From NCBI GenBank assembly GCA_030447875.1, contig JAUJOA010000001.1:62001-126000 (forward strand): 64,000 nucleotides of DNA, in the 5' to 3' direction. A model generated the notes under the pieces. The model did not search any database. It worked only from the letters and a program-made list of their open reading frames with translations, and had not been told where the DNA came from. The position numbers and the translations under genes were made by a program. This DNA is from Thermoleophilaceae bacterium (GTDB lineage Bacteria; Actinomycetota; Thermoleophilia; Solirubrobacterales; Thermoleophilaceae). Below, in pieces: positions 15,023 to 24,943 of the stretch (its first letter is position 1; every line of letters begins with the position of its first letter).

Positions 15023-16966
15023 ATGAAGGTGCAGCTGCCCGACGGAAGCCCGCTCGAGCTCCCCGAGGGGGCGACCGGCGCGGATGCCGCCCGCGCGATC
15101 GGCCCCGGACTGGCCCGAGCCGCGCTCGCCGTCAAGCAGGACGGCGCGGTGCGCGACCTGGCCGCTCCGCTCGAGGACGGCGCTCCCGTGAACATCGTTA
15201 CGGCGAAGAGCGACGAGGCGCTGGAGCTCATCCGCCACGACGCCGCTCACCTCCTGGCCACGGCGGTGCTCGAGATCTACCCCGAGGCAAAGGTCTCGAT
15301 CGGCCCCCCGATCGCCGATGGGTTCTACTACGACTTCGAGTTCCCGGAGGGCGTGAAGGTGAGCGACGCCGATTTCGATCGCATCGAGCAGGCGATGCGC
15401 GAACACGTGGAGGCCGACGAGCCCTTCGAGCGCGAGGACGTGTCAGTGGCCGACGCGCTCGAGCGCTTCAGCTCGGAGCGCCAGGACTACAAGGTCGAGT
15501 TGATTAAGGACCTCGTTCGCGAGGAGGGCGTCGAGACGGTCTCGCTGTACCACAACGGCCCGTTCACGGACCTCTGCCGCGGCCCCCACGGCCCCTCGAC
15601 CGGGCGAGTGAAGGCGTTCAAGCTCACCTCGGTGGCCGGCGCCTACTGGCGCGGCGACGAGCGCCGCAAGATGCTCACGCGGATCTACGGCACCGCCTTC
15701 TTCTCGAAGTCGGATCTGGACGATCACCTCGAGCGGCTCGAGCAGGCGCGAGCACGCGACCACCGCAAGCTCGGGCGCGAGCTCGACCTCTTCCTCTTCT
15801 CGGAGCTCTCCCCGGGCTCCCCGTTCTGGCAGCCCGCGGGCATGGCGATCCTCAATCAGCTGACCGCGCTCTGGCGCGAGGAGAACGCGCGGCGCGGGTA
15901 CCGCGAGGTGAAGACGCCGATCCTCTACGACGTGGAGCTCTGGAAGCAGTCAGGGCACTGGGACAAGTTTCGCGACAACATGTACTTCACGGAGATCGAA
16001 GATCGGCCTATGGGGCTCAAGCCGATGAACTGTCCTGCCCACATCCAGCTCTACAGGGCAGAGCGGCGCTCCTACCGCGACCTACCGATCCGGTACTCGG
16101 AGGCGGGGCTCGTGCACCGCCACGAGCCGAGCGGCACGCTCCACGGCCTGCTGCGCGTTCGCCACATCACCCAGGACGACGCGCACATCTTCTGCACCCA
16201 GCATCAGGTCGAGGAGGAGGTGATCGGCTGCCTCGACTTCGGCTTCTTCCTCTACGACCTGTTCGGATTCGAGCCGCGGCTCAGGCTTTCGACGCGTCCG
16301 GAGCAGCGGCTCGGGAGCGACGATCTCTGGGACGCGGCCGAGCGTGCGCTGGCCGGAGCCCTCGAGCGCCGCGGCCTTCCGTTCGAGATCGACGCGGGCG
16401 AGGGCACCTTCTACGGGCCCAAGATCGACCTGCACATGACCGACTCGATCGGCCGCTCGTGGCAGCTCGGCACCGTGCAGCTCGACTACTCGATGCCCGA
16501 GCGCTTCGAGCTCGAGTACACGGGCGCCGACAACGCCGAGCACCAGCCGGTCATGATCCATCGCGCCCTGCTCGGCTCGTTCGAGCGCTTCGCCGGCATC
16601 CTGATCGAGCACTACGCCGGCGAGTTTCCCCTGTGGCTGGCTCCACTCCAGGCGCTCGTGCTGCCGATCGCCGATCGCCATGTCCCGTACGCACGGAGGG
16701 TGGGGGAGAGCCTTCTCGACGCGGGCCTTCGCGTGGAGGTGGACGAACGCTCCGAGTCGGTCGGCAGGAAGATCCGCGACGGCGAGCTGCGCAAGGCGCC
16801 GTACATGCTCGTGCTGGGCGACCAGGAGGAGCGGGACGGGCTCGTCGCCGTGCGGCGTCACCGCGAGGGCGACCTCGGCACGATGAGCGCCGCCGAGTTC
16901 GGCGAGCGTGCGCTCGCGGAGGCCCGCGACCGGCGGGCGCCCGGGGAGGTCCGGTGGCGCGCCTGA
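15023..16966 (+). CDS. thrS: Threonyl-tRNA synthetase
   Basis: 647 aa, normal length. The N-terminal TGS domain (1-62) is followed by the editing domain with HDAAH (72-76) and, later, the CRGPH motif. The class II catalytic core has the zinc ligands Cys337 (MNCPAH), His388 (TQDDAHIFC) and His513 (MIHRALLGS), with motif 2 at RHEPSGTLHGLLRVR. The C-terminal anticodon domain is WLAPLQALVLPIADRH onward. It charges tRNA-Thr and clears Ser-tRNA-Thr. TACGGT ends 6 nt before the ATG, without an SD, so it is likely leaderless. Confidence 0.98.
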   Translation: MKVQLPDGSPLELPEGATGADAARAIGPGLARAALAVKQDGAVRDLAAPLEDGAPVNIVTAKSDEALELIRHDAAHLLATAVLEIYPEAKVSIGPPIADGFYYDFEFPEGVKVSDADFDRIEQAMREHVEADEPFEREDVSVADALERFSSERQDYKVELIKDLVREEGVETVSLYHNGPFTDLCRGPHGPSTGRVKAFKLTSVAGAYWRGDERRKMLTRIYGTAFFSKSDLDDHLERLEQARARDHRKLGRELDLFLFSELSPGSPFWQPAGMAILNQLTALWREENARRGYREVKTPILYDVELWKQSGHWDKFRDNMYFTEIEDRPMGLKPMNCPAHIQLYRAERRSYRDLPIRYSEAGLVHRHEPSGTLHGLLRVRHITQDDAHIFCTQHQVEEEVIGCLDFGFFLYDLFGFEPRLRLSTRPEQRLGSDDLWDAAERALAGALERRGLPFEIDAGEGTFYGPKIDLHMTDSIGRSWQLGTVQLDYSMPERFELEYTGADNAEHQPVMIHRALLGSFERFAGILIEHYAGEFPLWLAPLQALVLPIADRHVPYARRVGESLLDAGLRVEVDERSESVGRKIRDGELRKAPYMLVLGDQEERDGLVAVRRHREGDLGTMSAAEFGERALAEARDRRAPGEVRWRA

Positions 16967-16996
16967 CGTGCGGTCAGACGAGTGCCCGGCCGCCGC

Positions 16997-17114
16997 TATA
17001 CTCGCGGGCGAATGAGGGGCACCGACTCACCGCGCCACCGCTGACGCGCCCGTGTCCCTTCCTCCCCTCGCTCGCCAAGCCATCGACTTTGACGTCTAGC
17101 CTGCTCTCCGCCTA
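16997..17114 (+). promoter_or_regulatory. Possible promoter and leader of infC-rpmI-rplT
   Basis: A TATACT box at 16997-17002 and a TAGCCT box at 17097-17102 lie in the 148-bp gap between thrS and infC. Use of the first would give a leader of about 110 nt, long enough for L20-type autoregulation, but I cannot draw a convincing L20 leader fold. No good -35 is seen. Confidence 0.3.
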
Positions 17115-17753
17115 GTGCCGATCCCGCGCAGGTTCGATCGGCGCCCGCCCGAGCGGGACCAGACCCGGGTCAACGAGCGCATTCGCGTTCCGCAGGTGCG
17201 GCTGATCGGCGAGGACGGCAATCAGGTCGGCGTGGTGGACCGCGACGAGGCGCTCGACTACGCACGCCAGCGCGATCTCGATCTCGTGGAGGTGGCCGCG
17301 GAGGCCAAGCCGCCCGTCTGCCGCGTGCTCGACTACTCGAAGTACAAGTATGAGCAGGAGCAGAAGGCAAAGGCCGCTCGTCGCCACCAGAAGCAGGTCA
17401 CGATCCGCGAGATGAAGATGCGGCCGAAGATCGCGACCAACGACTACGAGACGAAGAAGGGGCACGTCACGCGCTTTCTGAGGGCGCGCGACAAGGTCAA
17501 GATCACGATCATGTTCCGCGGTCGCGAGACCACGCATCCCGAGCGGGGAGAGCAGCTGCTGATGCGCCTGGCGGAGGACGTGGCAGAGCTCGGCGTCATC
17601 GAGTCGCGGCCTACGCAGGACGGGCGCAACATGACGATGCTGCTCGGGCCCGTGAAGAAGGTCGAGGAGCCCGAGCAGGACGGGGCCGAGCCGGCGCCGG
17701 CCCCCACGGCTCAGGCAGAGCAGCCGCCGGCGGCTGACTCCTCCGCCGCCTGA
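17115..17753 (+). CDS. infC: Translation initiation factor IF-3
   Basis: 212 aa. The N-domain signature is [18 protein letters not shown] (from about residue 19), with a basic linker helix ([18 protein letters not shown]). The C-domain begins [22 protein letters not shown]3 binds the 30S subunit and checks start codons. The C-terminal 35 residues are an Ala/Pro/Glu-rich extension, as in actinobacterial IF3. The GTG start overlaps a TAG of another frame. It heads the classic infC-rpmI-rplT ribosomal cluster. Confidence 0.97.
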   Translation: MPIPRRFDRRPPERDQTRVNERIRVPQVRLIGEDGNQVGVVDRDEALDYARQRDLDLVEVAAEAKPPVCRVLDYSKYKYEQEQKAKAARRHQKQVTIREMKMRPKIATNDYETKKGHVTRFLRARDKVKITIMFRGRETTHPERGEQLLMRLAEDVAELGVIESRPTQDGRNMTMLLGPVKKVEEPEQDGAEPAPAPTAQAEQPPAADSSAA

Positions 17754-17818
17754 CCGCTCGCCGGAGCGGCTCGCCGACGGTCGCGGGAGTGGCGGCCTGT
17801 CTGGTTAACTAGACGACG

Positions 17819-18013
17819 ATGCCCAAGATGAAGACCCACTCGGGCGCGAGCAAGCGCTTCAAGGCCACGGGCAAGGGCAAGTTCCGCGCCCGGCATGCCA
17901 TGACGAGCCACAACCTCGGCAAGAAGTCCCCGGGGCGCAAGCGGCGGCTCGGGAAGCCCGCCATCGTCTCGGACCACAACCGGCCGCAGGTGAAGGGCCT
18001 GCTCCGCAAGTGA
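17819..18013 (+). CDS. rpmI: 50S ribosomal protein L35
   Basis: 64 aa, normal length. It is very basic, with the family start [20 protein letters not shown] and the end [15 protein letters not shown]. It overlaps rplT by 4 nt (GTGA), consistent with coupled translation. Confidence 0.97.
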   Translation: MPKMKTHSGASKRFKATGKGKFRARHAMTSHNLGKKSPGRKRRLGKPAIVSDHNRPQVKGLLRK

Positions 18014-18369
18014 GCCGCGTCAAGCGGGGGGTCGCCGCCCGCAAGAAGCGCCGTGCCGTTCTCGCCCGCGCGAAGGGCTACCGCGGTGACCGCCACTCGA
18101 GCTACAAACGGGCGAAGGAGCAGCTCCTCAAGTCCGACTCCTACGCCTACCGCGACCGGCGCAACCGCAAACGCGACTTCCGGCGCCTGTGGATCACGCG
18201 AATCAATGCGGCCGCGCGCCGCGAGGGCTTGACCTACGGTCAGTTCATGCACGGCATGCGGCTGGCGGAGATAGAGCTCGACCGCAAGGTCTTGGCTGAC
18301 ATCGCCGTCCGCGACCCCGAGACGTTTCGACGTTTTGCCGAGCGCGCCCGGGAGGCGGCGGCTGCCTGA
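18010..18369 (+). CDS. rplT: 50S ribosomal protein L20
   Basis: 119 aa. The basic N-terminal extension [20 protein letters not shown] is followed by the conserved [20 protein letters not shown] and [20 protein letters not shown]. It is an early-assembly rRNA-binding protein of the 50S subunit. The GTG start overlaps the rpmI stop. A terminator hairpin lies 30 nt after the stop. Confidence 0.98.
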   Translation: MSRVKRGVAARKKRRAVLARAKGYRGDRHSSYKRAKEQLLKSDSYAYRDRRNRKRDFRRLWITRINAAARREGLTYGQFMHGMRLAEIELDRKVLADIAVRDPETFRRFAERAREAAAA

Positions 18370-18398
18370 GGGCAAGGCCGACGCGAGACGACTCCCCG

Positions 18399-18427
18399 GG
18401 GCGCCCAGCGAGGCGCCCTTTTCGTTT
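18399..18427 (+). terminator. Rho-independent terminator after rplT, just before the methyltransferase start
   Basis: The stem gggcgcc/ggcgccc with loop cagcga is followed by ttttcgttt. It ends only 3 nt before the ATG at 18431. Any transcript entering the methyltransferase and pheST from infC must therefore read through it, or an internal promoter must be used. Confidence 0.88.
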
Positions 18428-18430
18428 CCG

Positions 18431-19135
18431 ATGATCACCTCGAACGACAACCAACAGCTGAAGACCATTCGAAAGCTTCACGACAAGCGCCAACGACAGC
18501 GCACGGGCCTCTTCATCGCCGAGGGCGAGGATCTGGTCCAAGCCGCCGAGGATGCCGGCTTCGAAGCCGAGGCGCTGCTGGTGGCGGGGGTCGACGTGGA
18601 GTCAGAGCTGCTCGCCTCCGTCAGCACGCTCGGCTCGGGCACGCGCGTGATCGGGGTCTACCGTCAACGGTGGTCGCCGCCCGGCGGCCGCCTTTCCGTG
18701 TACCTGCACGGCATCGGAGATCCCGGCAACGTCGGCACGATCATCCGCTCGACGCACGCGTTTGCCGACGGCCCGGTGGTGCTCGGCCCCGGGTGCGCCG
18801 ACCCCTTCGCCCCGAAAGCGGTGCGCGCGAGCATGGGCTCGATCTTCGCGCGCCCGCCGGGGCGCGCCGCGTGGGACGAGCTCGATGGGTCGTCGATAGC
18901 CCTCGACCCGCGAGCGGACGCCGGAGTCGCGGATGTCAGCCTCGATGGTCCGGTCGTCCTCTGCCTGGGATCGGAGCGAGAAGGGCTCCCGGAGTCCATC
19001 CTCGATCGCGCCGCCTGCCGCGCGCGGATCGCGTTGAATCGCGGCGGGCCGGAGTCGCTGAACGTGGCGATGGCAGCCACCGTCGCGCTCTACGAGCGCA
19101 CGCGGCACGAGATTAGGATGGCCGACGGTGGCTGA
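18431..19135 (+). CDS. TrmH/SpoU-family RNA methyltransferase
   Basis: 234 aa from the ATG at 18431, chosen because [20 protein letters not shown] matches the family N-terminus and earlier starts would run through the terminator and into rplT. The N-terminal substrate-binding domain ([16 protein letters not shown]) is followed by the knotted SPOUT domain: motif 1 [16 protein letters not shown], motif 2 [13 protein letters not shown] and motif 3 [22 protein letters not shown]. It 2'-O-methylates rRNA or tRNA using SAM; the exact site cannot be read. It sits between rplT and pheS, a frequent arrangement, and overlaps pheS by 8 nt. Confidence 0.9.
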   Translation: MITSNDNQQLKTIRKLHDKRQRQRTGLFIAEGEDLVQAAEDAGFEAEALLVAGVDVESELLASVSTLGSGTRVIGVYRQRWSPPGGRLSVYLHGIGDPGNVGTIIRSTHAFADGPVVLGPGCADPFAPKAVRASMGSIFARPPGRAAWDELDGSSIALDPRADAGVADVSLDGPVVLCLGSEREGLPESILDRAACRARIALNRGGPESLNVAMAATVALYERTRHEIRMADGG

Positions 19136-20228
19136 GCAGCCGATCACCCCGCCGCTCTCCGAGGACCCGACCGTCCGGCTCGAGGAGCTGCGAGGCGAAG
19201 CCGAGCGCGCCATCGAGGCCGCGGCCCGCGCCGAGGACCTCGAGGAGGCGCGGGTGCGCTACCTCGGGCGCAAGGCGGAGCTCACGGCCGTGCTGCGGTC
19301 GATCGGTCAGCTGCCGGCCGACCGGCGCGGGCCCGTCGGCAAGGCGGCCAACGCCGTGCGCGTGGCGCTCGAGGCAAGGCTCTCGGAGCGCTCGTCCGCA
19401 CTCGAGGCGGCCGCACTCGAAGCTCGCCTCGGCGGCGACCGGATCGACGTGACGCTGCCCGGGGACCCGCCGCGGCCCACCGGCCACCTCCACCTCGTGA
19501 CCCAGACGCGCCGGGAGATCGAGGACGTGTTCGTCGGTCTCGGATTCTCGGTGGTGGAGGGGCCCGAGGTGGAGCTCGACTACTACAACTTCACGGCTCT
19601 CAACATGCCCCCGGCCCATCCCGCCCGGACGCTCCACGACACCTTCTACCTGTCCGACGAGATCGTGCTGCGCACGCACACCTCACCGATGCAGGTACGC
19701 GCCATGGAGGCGCAGGCGCCACCGATCTACATCGTCGTGCCCGGGCGCGTCTACCGGCGCGACTCGGACGCCACGCACACCCCGATGTTCCACCAGATCG
19801 AGGGCCTCGCCGTGGACGAGGACATCACGCTCGCCGACCTCCAGGGCGTTCTACTCGAGTTCGCGCGCGCCGTCTTCGGGCCCGAGCGCGAGATCCGCCT
19901 GCGCTCGGGGTACTTTCCGTTCACCGAGCCGAGCGTCGAGGTCGACGTCTCGTGCTTCGCCTGCGCCGGGACGGGGGCGCTGGCCGACGGCCGCCGGGAT
20001 CCACTCTGCAAGGGATCGGGCTGGATCGAGATCCTCGGGGCGGGGATGGTCGACCCGAACGTCTTCGGCTTCGTGGAGGAGAGAGGTTACGACCCCGAAC
20101 GCGTGCAGGGCTTCGCGTTCGGGTTGGGCATCGACCGCATCGCGATGCTGAAGTACGGGGTGCCGGACCTCCGCCTGATGTTCGAGGGCGACGTGCGGTT
20201 CCTCGAGCAGTTCGGGGCCGGCGCCTGA
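19128..20228 (+). CDS. pheS: Phenylalanyl-tRNA synthetase alpha subunit
   Basis: 366 aa. The N-terminal coiled-coil arm contacts tRNA. The class II core has VVEGPEVELDYYNFTALNMP, motif 2 with TSPMQVRAMEAQAPP and GRVYRRDSDATHTPMFHQIE, and motif 3 GFAFGLGIDRIAMLKYGVPD. It forms an alpha2-beta2 enzyme with PheT. The GTG start overlaps the methyltransferase end, and TAGGAT sits 8 nt upstream of it, so it may have its own start site. The stop overlaps the pheT start (TGATG). Confidence 0.97.
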   Translation: MAEQPITPPLSEDPTVRLEELRGEAERAIEAAARAEDLEEARVRYLGRKAELTAVLRSIGQLPADRRGPVGKAANAVRVALEARLSERSSALEAAALEARLGGDRIDVTLPGDPPRPTGHLHLVTQTRREIEDVFVGLGFSVVEGPEVELDYYNFTALNMPPAHPARTLHDTFYLSDEIVLRTHTSPMQVRAMEAQAPPIYIVVPGRVYRRDSDATHTPMFHQIEGLAVDEDITLADLQGVLLEFARAVFGPEREIRLRSGYFPFTEPSVEVDVSCFACAGTGALADGRRDPLCKGSGWIEILGAGMVDPNVFGFVEERGYDPERVQGFAFGLGIDRIAMLKYGVPDLRLMFEGDVRFLEQFGAGA

Positions 20229-22660
20229 TGCGCGTGCCCGTCTCATGGCTCAGGACGTACTGCGACCCGGCGCTGTCCACGGCCGAGATCGCGGAGCAGC
20301 TCGCCGCCAGCGGCACGGAGGCCGAGCGGATCGAGCGCTTGGGCGTCGGCTCGACGGACGCCTTCGTGGTGGGAAAGGTGATCGCGGTGGAGCGGCATCC
20401 GAACGCCGATCGGCTCAGCGTCTGCGAGGTCGAGGACGGGTCCGGCGCACCGCGCACGATCGTGTGCGGGGCGCCGAACGTGGCCGCGGGGCAGACCGTG
20501 GCCGTCGCCCGTCCGGGAGCCGTCATGCCCGGTGGCCAGGAGCTCGGGGAGGCCACCCTGCGCGGCGTCAGCTCGAGCGGCATGATCCTGGCCGAGGACG
20601 AGGTGGGGATAGGCGAGGACCACGAGGGGATCATGGTCCTCGACGATGCGCTGAAGGCCGGCGAGCCCCTCGCCGCTCACCTGCCGATCGTCGACGACGT
20701 GCTCGACCTCGAGGTCGAGCCGAATCGCCCGGACTGCCTCGCGGTGTACGGGGTGGCGCGCGAGCTCCACGCCGCCACGGGGGCGCCGCTCGCCGACGAT
20801 CCCACCGCGAGCGACGCCTCACCCTCCGGGAGCGACCGCGCCGAGGACCACGCCTCGCTCGAGATCGTGCACCCGGAGATCTGCCTGCGCTTCACCGCAC
20901 GGGTCTTCGAGGACGTGCGGGTCGGTCCGTCGCCCCACTGGCTGAAGGCGCGTCTGACCGCGGCCGGCCAGCGTCCGATCTCGAACGTCGTAGACATCAC
21001 GAACTACCTGATGCTCGCGACCGGCCAGCCGCTCCACGCCTTCGACCTCGATGCCGTGCGCGGTCGGCGGATCGTGGTGCGGCGCGCCCAAGAGGGCGAG
21101 GGGATGACGACGCTTGACGGGGTGGAGCGATCCCTCGACCCGGAGATGGCGCTCGTCTGCGACGCCGAGGGGCCATCGGGGATCGCCGGCGTGATGGGGG
21201 GCCAGGTCTCCGAGGTCTCGGACTCCACGAGCCGTGTGCTCATGGAGGCGGCGACATGGGTGGGGCCGAACATCCTCGGAAGCTCTACGCGCCTCGGCCT
21301 GCGCTCTGAGGCGAGCGCTCGCTTCGAGAAGCAGCTTCACCCCGACGAGGCGCTCGCCGCCCAGCGCCTCGCCTCCAAGCTGATGGTCGAGCTGTGTGGC
21401 GCGCGGATGGTGCCGGGAACCTTGGATGCCTATCCGCGGCCGGCAAGTCCCCGCACGGTGAGGCTTCGCCTCGAGCGGCTTCGGTCGCTGCTCGGCGCGG
21501 AGATCCCGGACGATGAGGTGCGCGGAGTGCTCGAGCGCCTCGGTTTCGGCGTCTCGGTTGACGGCTCCTCGGCGCAGGACCTCGAGGTGACCGTCCCGAG
21601 CTTCCGCGACGCCGACGTCCGGCGCGAGGTGGACCTGATCGAGGAGGTGGCGCGCGTGCACGGGCTCGCTCGGCTGCCCACGACCCTCCCGGCCCGCCGA
21701 CGCGCGGTCGGGCGCCTGACCGGCGCCCAGCGCCTGCGCCGCCGGGCCGAGGACGCCCTGCGCGACCGCGGGCTCACGGAGATCGTGGCCTACAGCTTCA
21801 CCGCTCCCGAGACGATCGCCCGGCTGCGGCTGACAGGCGACGGGCTGCTGGCGCTCACCAACCCGCTGAGTGAGAGCCAGAGGGTCATGCGCCCCCTTCT
21901 GCTCCCGGGACTGCTCGACGCGGCGAGCCGCAACGCCGCCCACGGACGCGCGGCAGTGGCGCTCTTCGAATCGGCGCACGTCTACGGCGCGCGTCCCCCC
22001 GATGGCACCGCGAACGGCTCGCCCGCCGCAGAGCGGCATCACCTCGGGGCACTGGCGACGGACTCGCTGGGGGGCTCCTGGCGGAGCGATCCGGCGCCGG
22101 CCGACTTCTATGCGATGCGAGGCCTGCTGGAAGGTGTCATGCAAGCGGCCGGTCTCGACTGGCGCGCCGAGCCGGTGGATGCCGGCGACCGGCCGTTCCT
22201 CCATCCCGGACGTGCTGCCTCGATCGTCGCGGGCGAGCGAACGATCGGCTGGCTCGGTGAGATCCATCCGCTCGTGACGCGGGAGTGGGAGGTCGGCCCA
22301 TGTGCGGGCTTCGAGCTCGACGTCGAGGCCCTGGCGGAGGTCGCCGCGGGAACGTCGAAGACCTACCGGACGGTGTCCACCTTCCCGGCGGTGCTCCAGG
22401 ACATCGCCGTCGTGGTGCCCGAGGACGTGAGCGCGGCGCGCGTGGAGGAGGCGGTTCGCGCCGGTGCAGGCGTCACCCTCCGCTCGACCGAGCTGTTCGA
22501 CGTCTACCGCGGCGAGCAGCTGGGCGAGGGAAGCAAGTCGCTCGCCATGCGGCTCGAGTTTCGGGCACCCGACCGGACCCTGACCGATGAGGACGTGGCC
22601 GCGCTGCGCGAGCGCATCGAGTCGCAGCTCGAGGAAGTCGGGGGGCGGCTGCGTGCCTAG
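20228..22660 (+). CDS. pheT: Phenylalanyl-tRNA synthetase beta subunit
   Basis: 810 aa from the ATG at 20228, chosen because MRVPVSWLRTYCDPALSTAE is the family N-terminus and the start overlaps the pheS stop. Domains in order: EMAP-like tRNA binding (about 40-150, VGKVIAVERHPNADRLSVCE), B3/B4 editing, B5 (about 400-480), the catalytic-like core, and the FDX-ACB anticodon-binding domain (about 715-810, TVSTFPAVLQDIAVV). B3/B4 hydrolyses mischarged Tyr-tRNA-Phe. The 3' end overlaps argC. Confidence 0.97.
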   Translation: MRVPVSWLRTYCDPALSTAEIAEQLAASGTEAERIERLGVGSTDAFVVGKVIAVERHPNADRLSVCEVEDGSGAPRTIVCGAPNVAAGQTVAVARPGAVMPGGQELGEATLRGVSSSGMILAEDEVGIGEDHEGIMVLDDALKAGEPLAAHLPIVDDVLDLEVEPNRPDCLAVYGVARELHAATGAPLADDPTASDASPSGSDRAEDHASLEIVHPEICLRFTARVFEDVRVGPSPHWLKARLTAAGQRPISNVVDITNYLMLATGQPLHAFDLDAVRGRRIVVRRAQEGEGMTTLDGVERSLDPEMALVCDAEGPSGIAGVMGGQVSEVSDSTSRVLMEAATWVGPNILGSSTRLGLRSEASARFEKQLHPDEALAAQRLASKLMVELCGARMVPGTLDAYPRPASPRTVRLRLERLRSLLGAEIPDDEVRGVLERLGFGVSVDGSSAQDLEVTVPSFRDADVRREVDLIEEVARVHGLARLPTTLPARRRAVGRLTGAQRLRRRAEDALRDRGLTEIVAYSFTAPETIARLRLTGDGLLALTNPLSESQRVMRPLLLPGLLDAASRNAAHGRAAVALFESAHVYGARPPDGTANGSPAAERHHLGALATDSLGGSWRSDPAPADFYAMRGLLEGVMQAAGLDWRAEPVDAGDRPFLHPGRAASIVAGERTIGWLGEIHPLVTREWEVGPCAGFELDVEALAEVAAGTSKTYRTVSTFPAVLQDIAVVVPEDVSAARVEEAVRAGAGVTLRSTELFDVYRGEQLGEGSKSLAMRLEFRAPDRTLTDEDVAALRERIESQLEEVGGRLRA

Positions 22661-23645
22661 GGCCGCCGCACGGGTAGCCGTCGTGGGCGCGACCGGCTTC
22701 GCCGGCGCGCTCGCCGCCGCGATCGTTTTCCGCCACCCCTCGCTCGAGCTGGCCGCGGTCACCGCGCGCGCCGACGCCGGCCGGCGGCTCGACGACCTCT
22801 ACCCGCGCCATCGGGTCGAGCTGGAGCTCGAGACCTTCCACGCCGAGGGGCTTGCCGAGCGGGCCGATGCGGCGCTCGTCGCGTACCCGCACGGCGCCGC
22901 CGCACCGGCCGTCGAAGCGCTTCGGGAGCGCGGCCTCAAGGTCGTCGACCTGTCGGCGGACTTCCGTCTCGATCGCGAGCGCTACGAGCGTTACTACCAG
23001 CCGCACGACGCTCCCGGGCTGCTCGACGAGGCCGTCTACGGGCTCACCGAGCTGCACCGGGAGGAGATCCGCGCCGCCGAGCTGGTGGCCGCGCCCGGCT
23101 GCTATCCCACCGCGGCGCTGCTCGCCCTCGCGCCGCTCCGCGAGATCGCCGCCGACGTTGTGGTCGACGCCAAGTCGGGCGTCTCAGGGGCAGGCCGCGA
23201 GGCCACCGACACCACGCACTTCGTCTCCGTCGCGGAGAACTTCAATCCCTACAAGGTCGACGGTCATCGCCACCGCGCGGAGCTCGAGCACGAGCTCGGC
23301 GGCGGGTTCCCGATCACGTTCACACCGCACCTCCTGCCGATCGATCAGGGCCTCTTGGCGAGCTGCTACATAACCCCCCGCCGCGAGCTGTCCGGCTCCG
23401 ACGTGGCGGAGCTGTTCAGCACCGCCTTCGCGGACGAGCCGTTCATCGAGCTGGTCGACGCCCCGCCGGGTGTCCGTGACGTGCGCGAGACCAATCGCTG
23501 CCGCATCCACGCGACGGTCGAGCCCGCCACCGGCCGCGTGCTCGTCTTCGCGGCGATCGACAACCTCTGGAAGGGAGCGGCCGGGCAGGCCGTCCAGGAC
23601 CTGAACCTGATGCTGGGGCTGGACGAGGCCGAGGGCCTCGCATGA
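22653..23645 (+). CDS. argC: N-acetyl-gamma-glutamyl-phosphate reductase
   Basis: 330 aa from the GTG at 22653, which overlaps pheT by 8 nt and places the Rossmann motif VAVVGATGFAG at residue 8. The catalytic Cys is Cys150 in APGCYPT. The segment KSGVSGAGREATDTTHF and the histidine-rich FTPHLLPIDQGLL are family hallmarks. It reduces N-acetylglutamyl phosphate with NADPH in arginine synthesis. It is the first gene of the arg cluster and is joined to pheT by overlap, so transcription from pheST may carry over. Confidence 0.96.
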   Translation: MPRAAARVAVVGATGFAGALAAAIVFRHPSLELAAVTARADAGRRLDDLYPRHRVELELETFHAEGLAERADAALVAYPHGAAAPAVEALRERGLKVVDLSADFRLDRERYERYYQPHDAPGLLDEAVYGLTELHREEIRAAELVAAPGCYPTAALLALAPLREIAADVVVDAKSGVSGAGREATDTTHFVSVAENFNPYKVDGHRHRAELEHELGGGFPITFTPHLLPIDQGLLASCYITPRRELSGSDVAELFSTAFADEPFIELVDAPPGVRDVRETNRCRIHATVEPATGRVLVFAAIDNLWKGAAGQAVQDLNLMLGLDEAEGLA

Positions 23646-24895
23646 GCACCGCGCCCACCGCCACGTTCTTTCGCTCGCGCTGGGTCGAGAGGCCGAGCCA
23701 CGCGGTGGAGCTCTCTCCGACCGCGCTGCCCGGGGGGTTCCGGGCGGCGGCCGCGGCCGCCGGCATCAAGCCCGAGGGGCTCGACGTGGCGCTCCTCGTC
23801 TCGGACGCGCCCACCACCGCGTCCGCCGCGCGCTTCACCACCAGCGCCGTGCTCGGCGCGCCGGTGATCGCATCCAAGGAGGCGGCCCTCGACCGGCTCC
23901 GTGCGGTGGTGGTGAGCTCGGGCAACGCCAACGTGGGCGACGGCCGGCGCGGCCTCGACACGGCGCTCTCCGCGCAAGCTGCCGCGGGGAAGATGCTCGG
24001 CGTCGCGCCCGACGCGGTCGGCGTGGCCGCCACCGGGGTGATCGGCCGCGAGCTGCCGCGCGAGCGCCTGGTGGCGGGTATTCGCGAGGCGGGTGCGCGG
24101 CTGGAGGAAGACGCCGCCGACCTCTCCGAGGCGATCCTGACGACCGACCGGGGGCCCAAGCGGGCCTGCCTCGAGGTGGCGCTGCCGTCCGGAACCGTGC
24201 GCCTGGCGGCGCAGGCGAAGGGCGCCGGCATGATGTCGCCGGCGTTCGCCACCGTGATCTGCCTGGTCGAGACCGACGCGGCCGTGGACGCGGCCACGCT
24301 CGAGCTCCTGACCGGCGTGACGGTCAAGCGCTCCTTCGATCGCGCGACCGTCGACGGGCAGCTCTCCACGAGCGACACGGTCTTCGCGCTGGCCAGCGGC
24401 GCGTCCGGAGTAGCGGTGGAGCAGGAGTCGCCCGACGAACTGGCGCTTGGGGAGGCGCTCGACGCGCTGCTGCGCCAGCTGGCGCTCGAGGTGGTGGCCG
24501 ACGGTGAGGGTGCCCACCGCGTCGGCCGAGTCGTGGTCCGGGGCGACGCCGAGCTGGTCGAGCCGGCCGCGCGCGCGGTGGCCAACTCCCCGCTGGTCAA
24601 GACGGCGCTTCACGGCGCGGACCCGAACTTCGGCCGGATCCTCCAGGCCGCGGGGCAGGCACTCGCCGGACACGGGCCTCTTCACCTCGACCTGAGGATC
24701 GAGGGTCGTCAGCTCGTCTCGGGTGGGACCGCCTACGACCTCGACCCGGACGAGCTCCACGAGCTCGAGGCGGCCGTGCGCGGGCCCGAGATCGAGTACG
24801 AGCTCACGGTGCCCGGCGACGGCGGTGAGACCGAGGTCTTCTTCTCCGACCTCTCACACGACTACGTGACCCTTAACGCGGAGTACACGACGTGA
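23642..24895 (+). CDS. argJ: Ornithine acetyltransferase / ArgJ
   Basis: 417 aa. ArgJ moves the acetyl group from N-acetylornithine to glutamate, recycling acetate in arginine synthesis. It is made as a precursor that cuts itself before a Thr. That residue is Thr204 here (KGAGMMSPAFATVICLVETD), although the usual ATML is ATVI. Other family signatures are ATTA-like TTSAVLGAPV, SSGNANVG, and the ending LSHDYVTLNAEYTT. The ATG overlaps the argC stop. Monofunctional or bifunctional action cannot be told from sequence. Confidence 0.95.
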   Translation: MSTAPTATFFRSRWVERPSHAVELSPTALPGGFRAAAAAAGIKPEGLDVALLVSDAPTTASAARFTTSAVLGAPVIASKEAALDRLRAVVVSSGNANVGDGRRGLDTALSAQAAAGKMLGVAPDAVGVAATGVIGRELPRERLVAGIREAGARLEEDAADLSEAILTTDRGPKRACLEVALPSGTVRLAAQAKGAGMMSPAFATVICLVETDAAVDAATLELLTGVTVKRSFDRATVDGQLSTSDTVFALASGASGVAVEQESPDELALGEALDALLRQLALEVVADGEGAHRVGRVVVRGDAELVEPAARAVANSPLVKTALHGADPNFGRILQAAGQALAGHGPLHLDLRIEGRQLVSGGTAYDLDPDELHELEAAVRGPEIEYELTVPGDGGETEVFFSDLSHDYVTLNAEYTT

Positions 24896-24943
24896 CGCGC
24901 CTCTTTCCGGAGCCCGGCATTCTCTCGACCGAGAGGCTGCCAG

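Noticed and set aside
17819-18369. L20-binding leader or other known ribosomal leader RNA
   Set aside because: I could not draw a convincing fold in the thrS-infC gap; only possible -10 boxes are visible.
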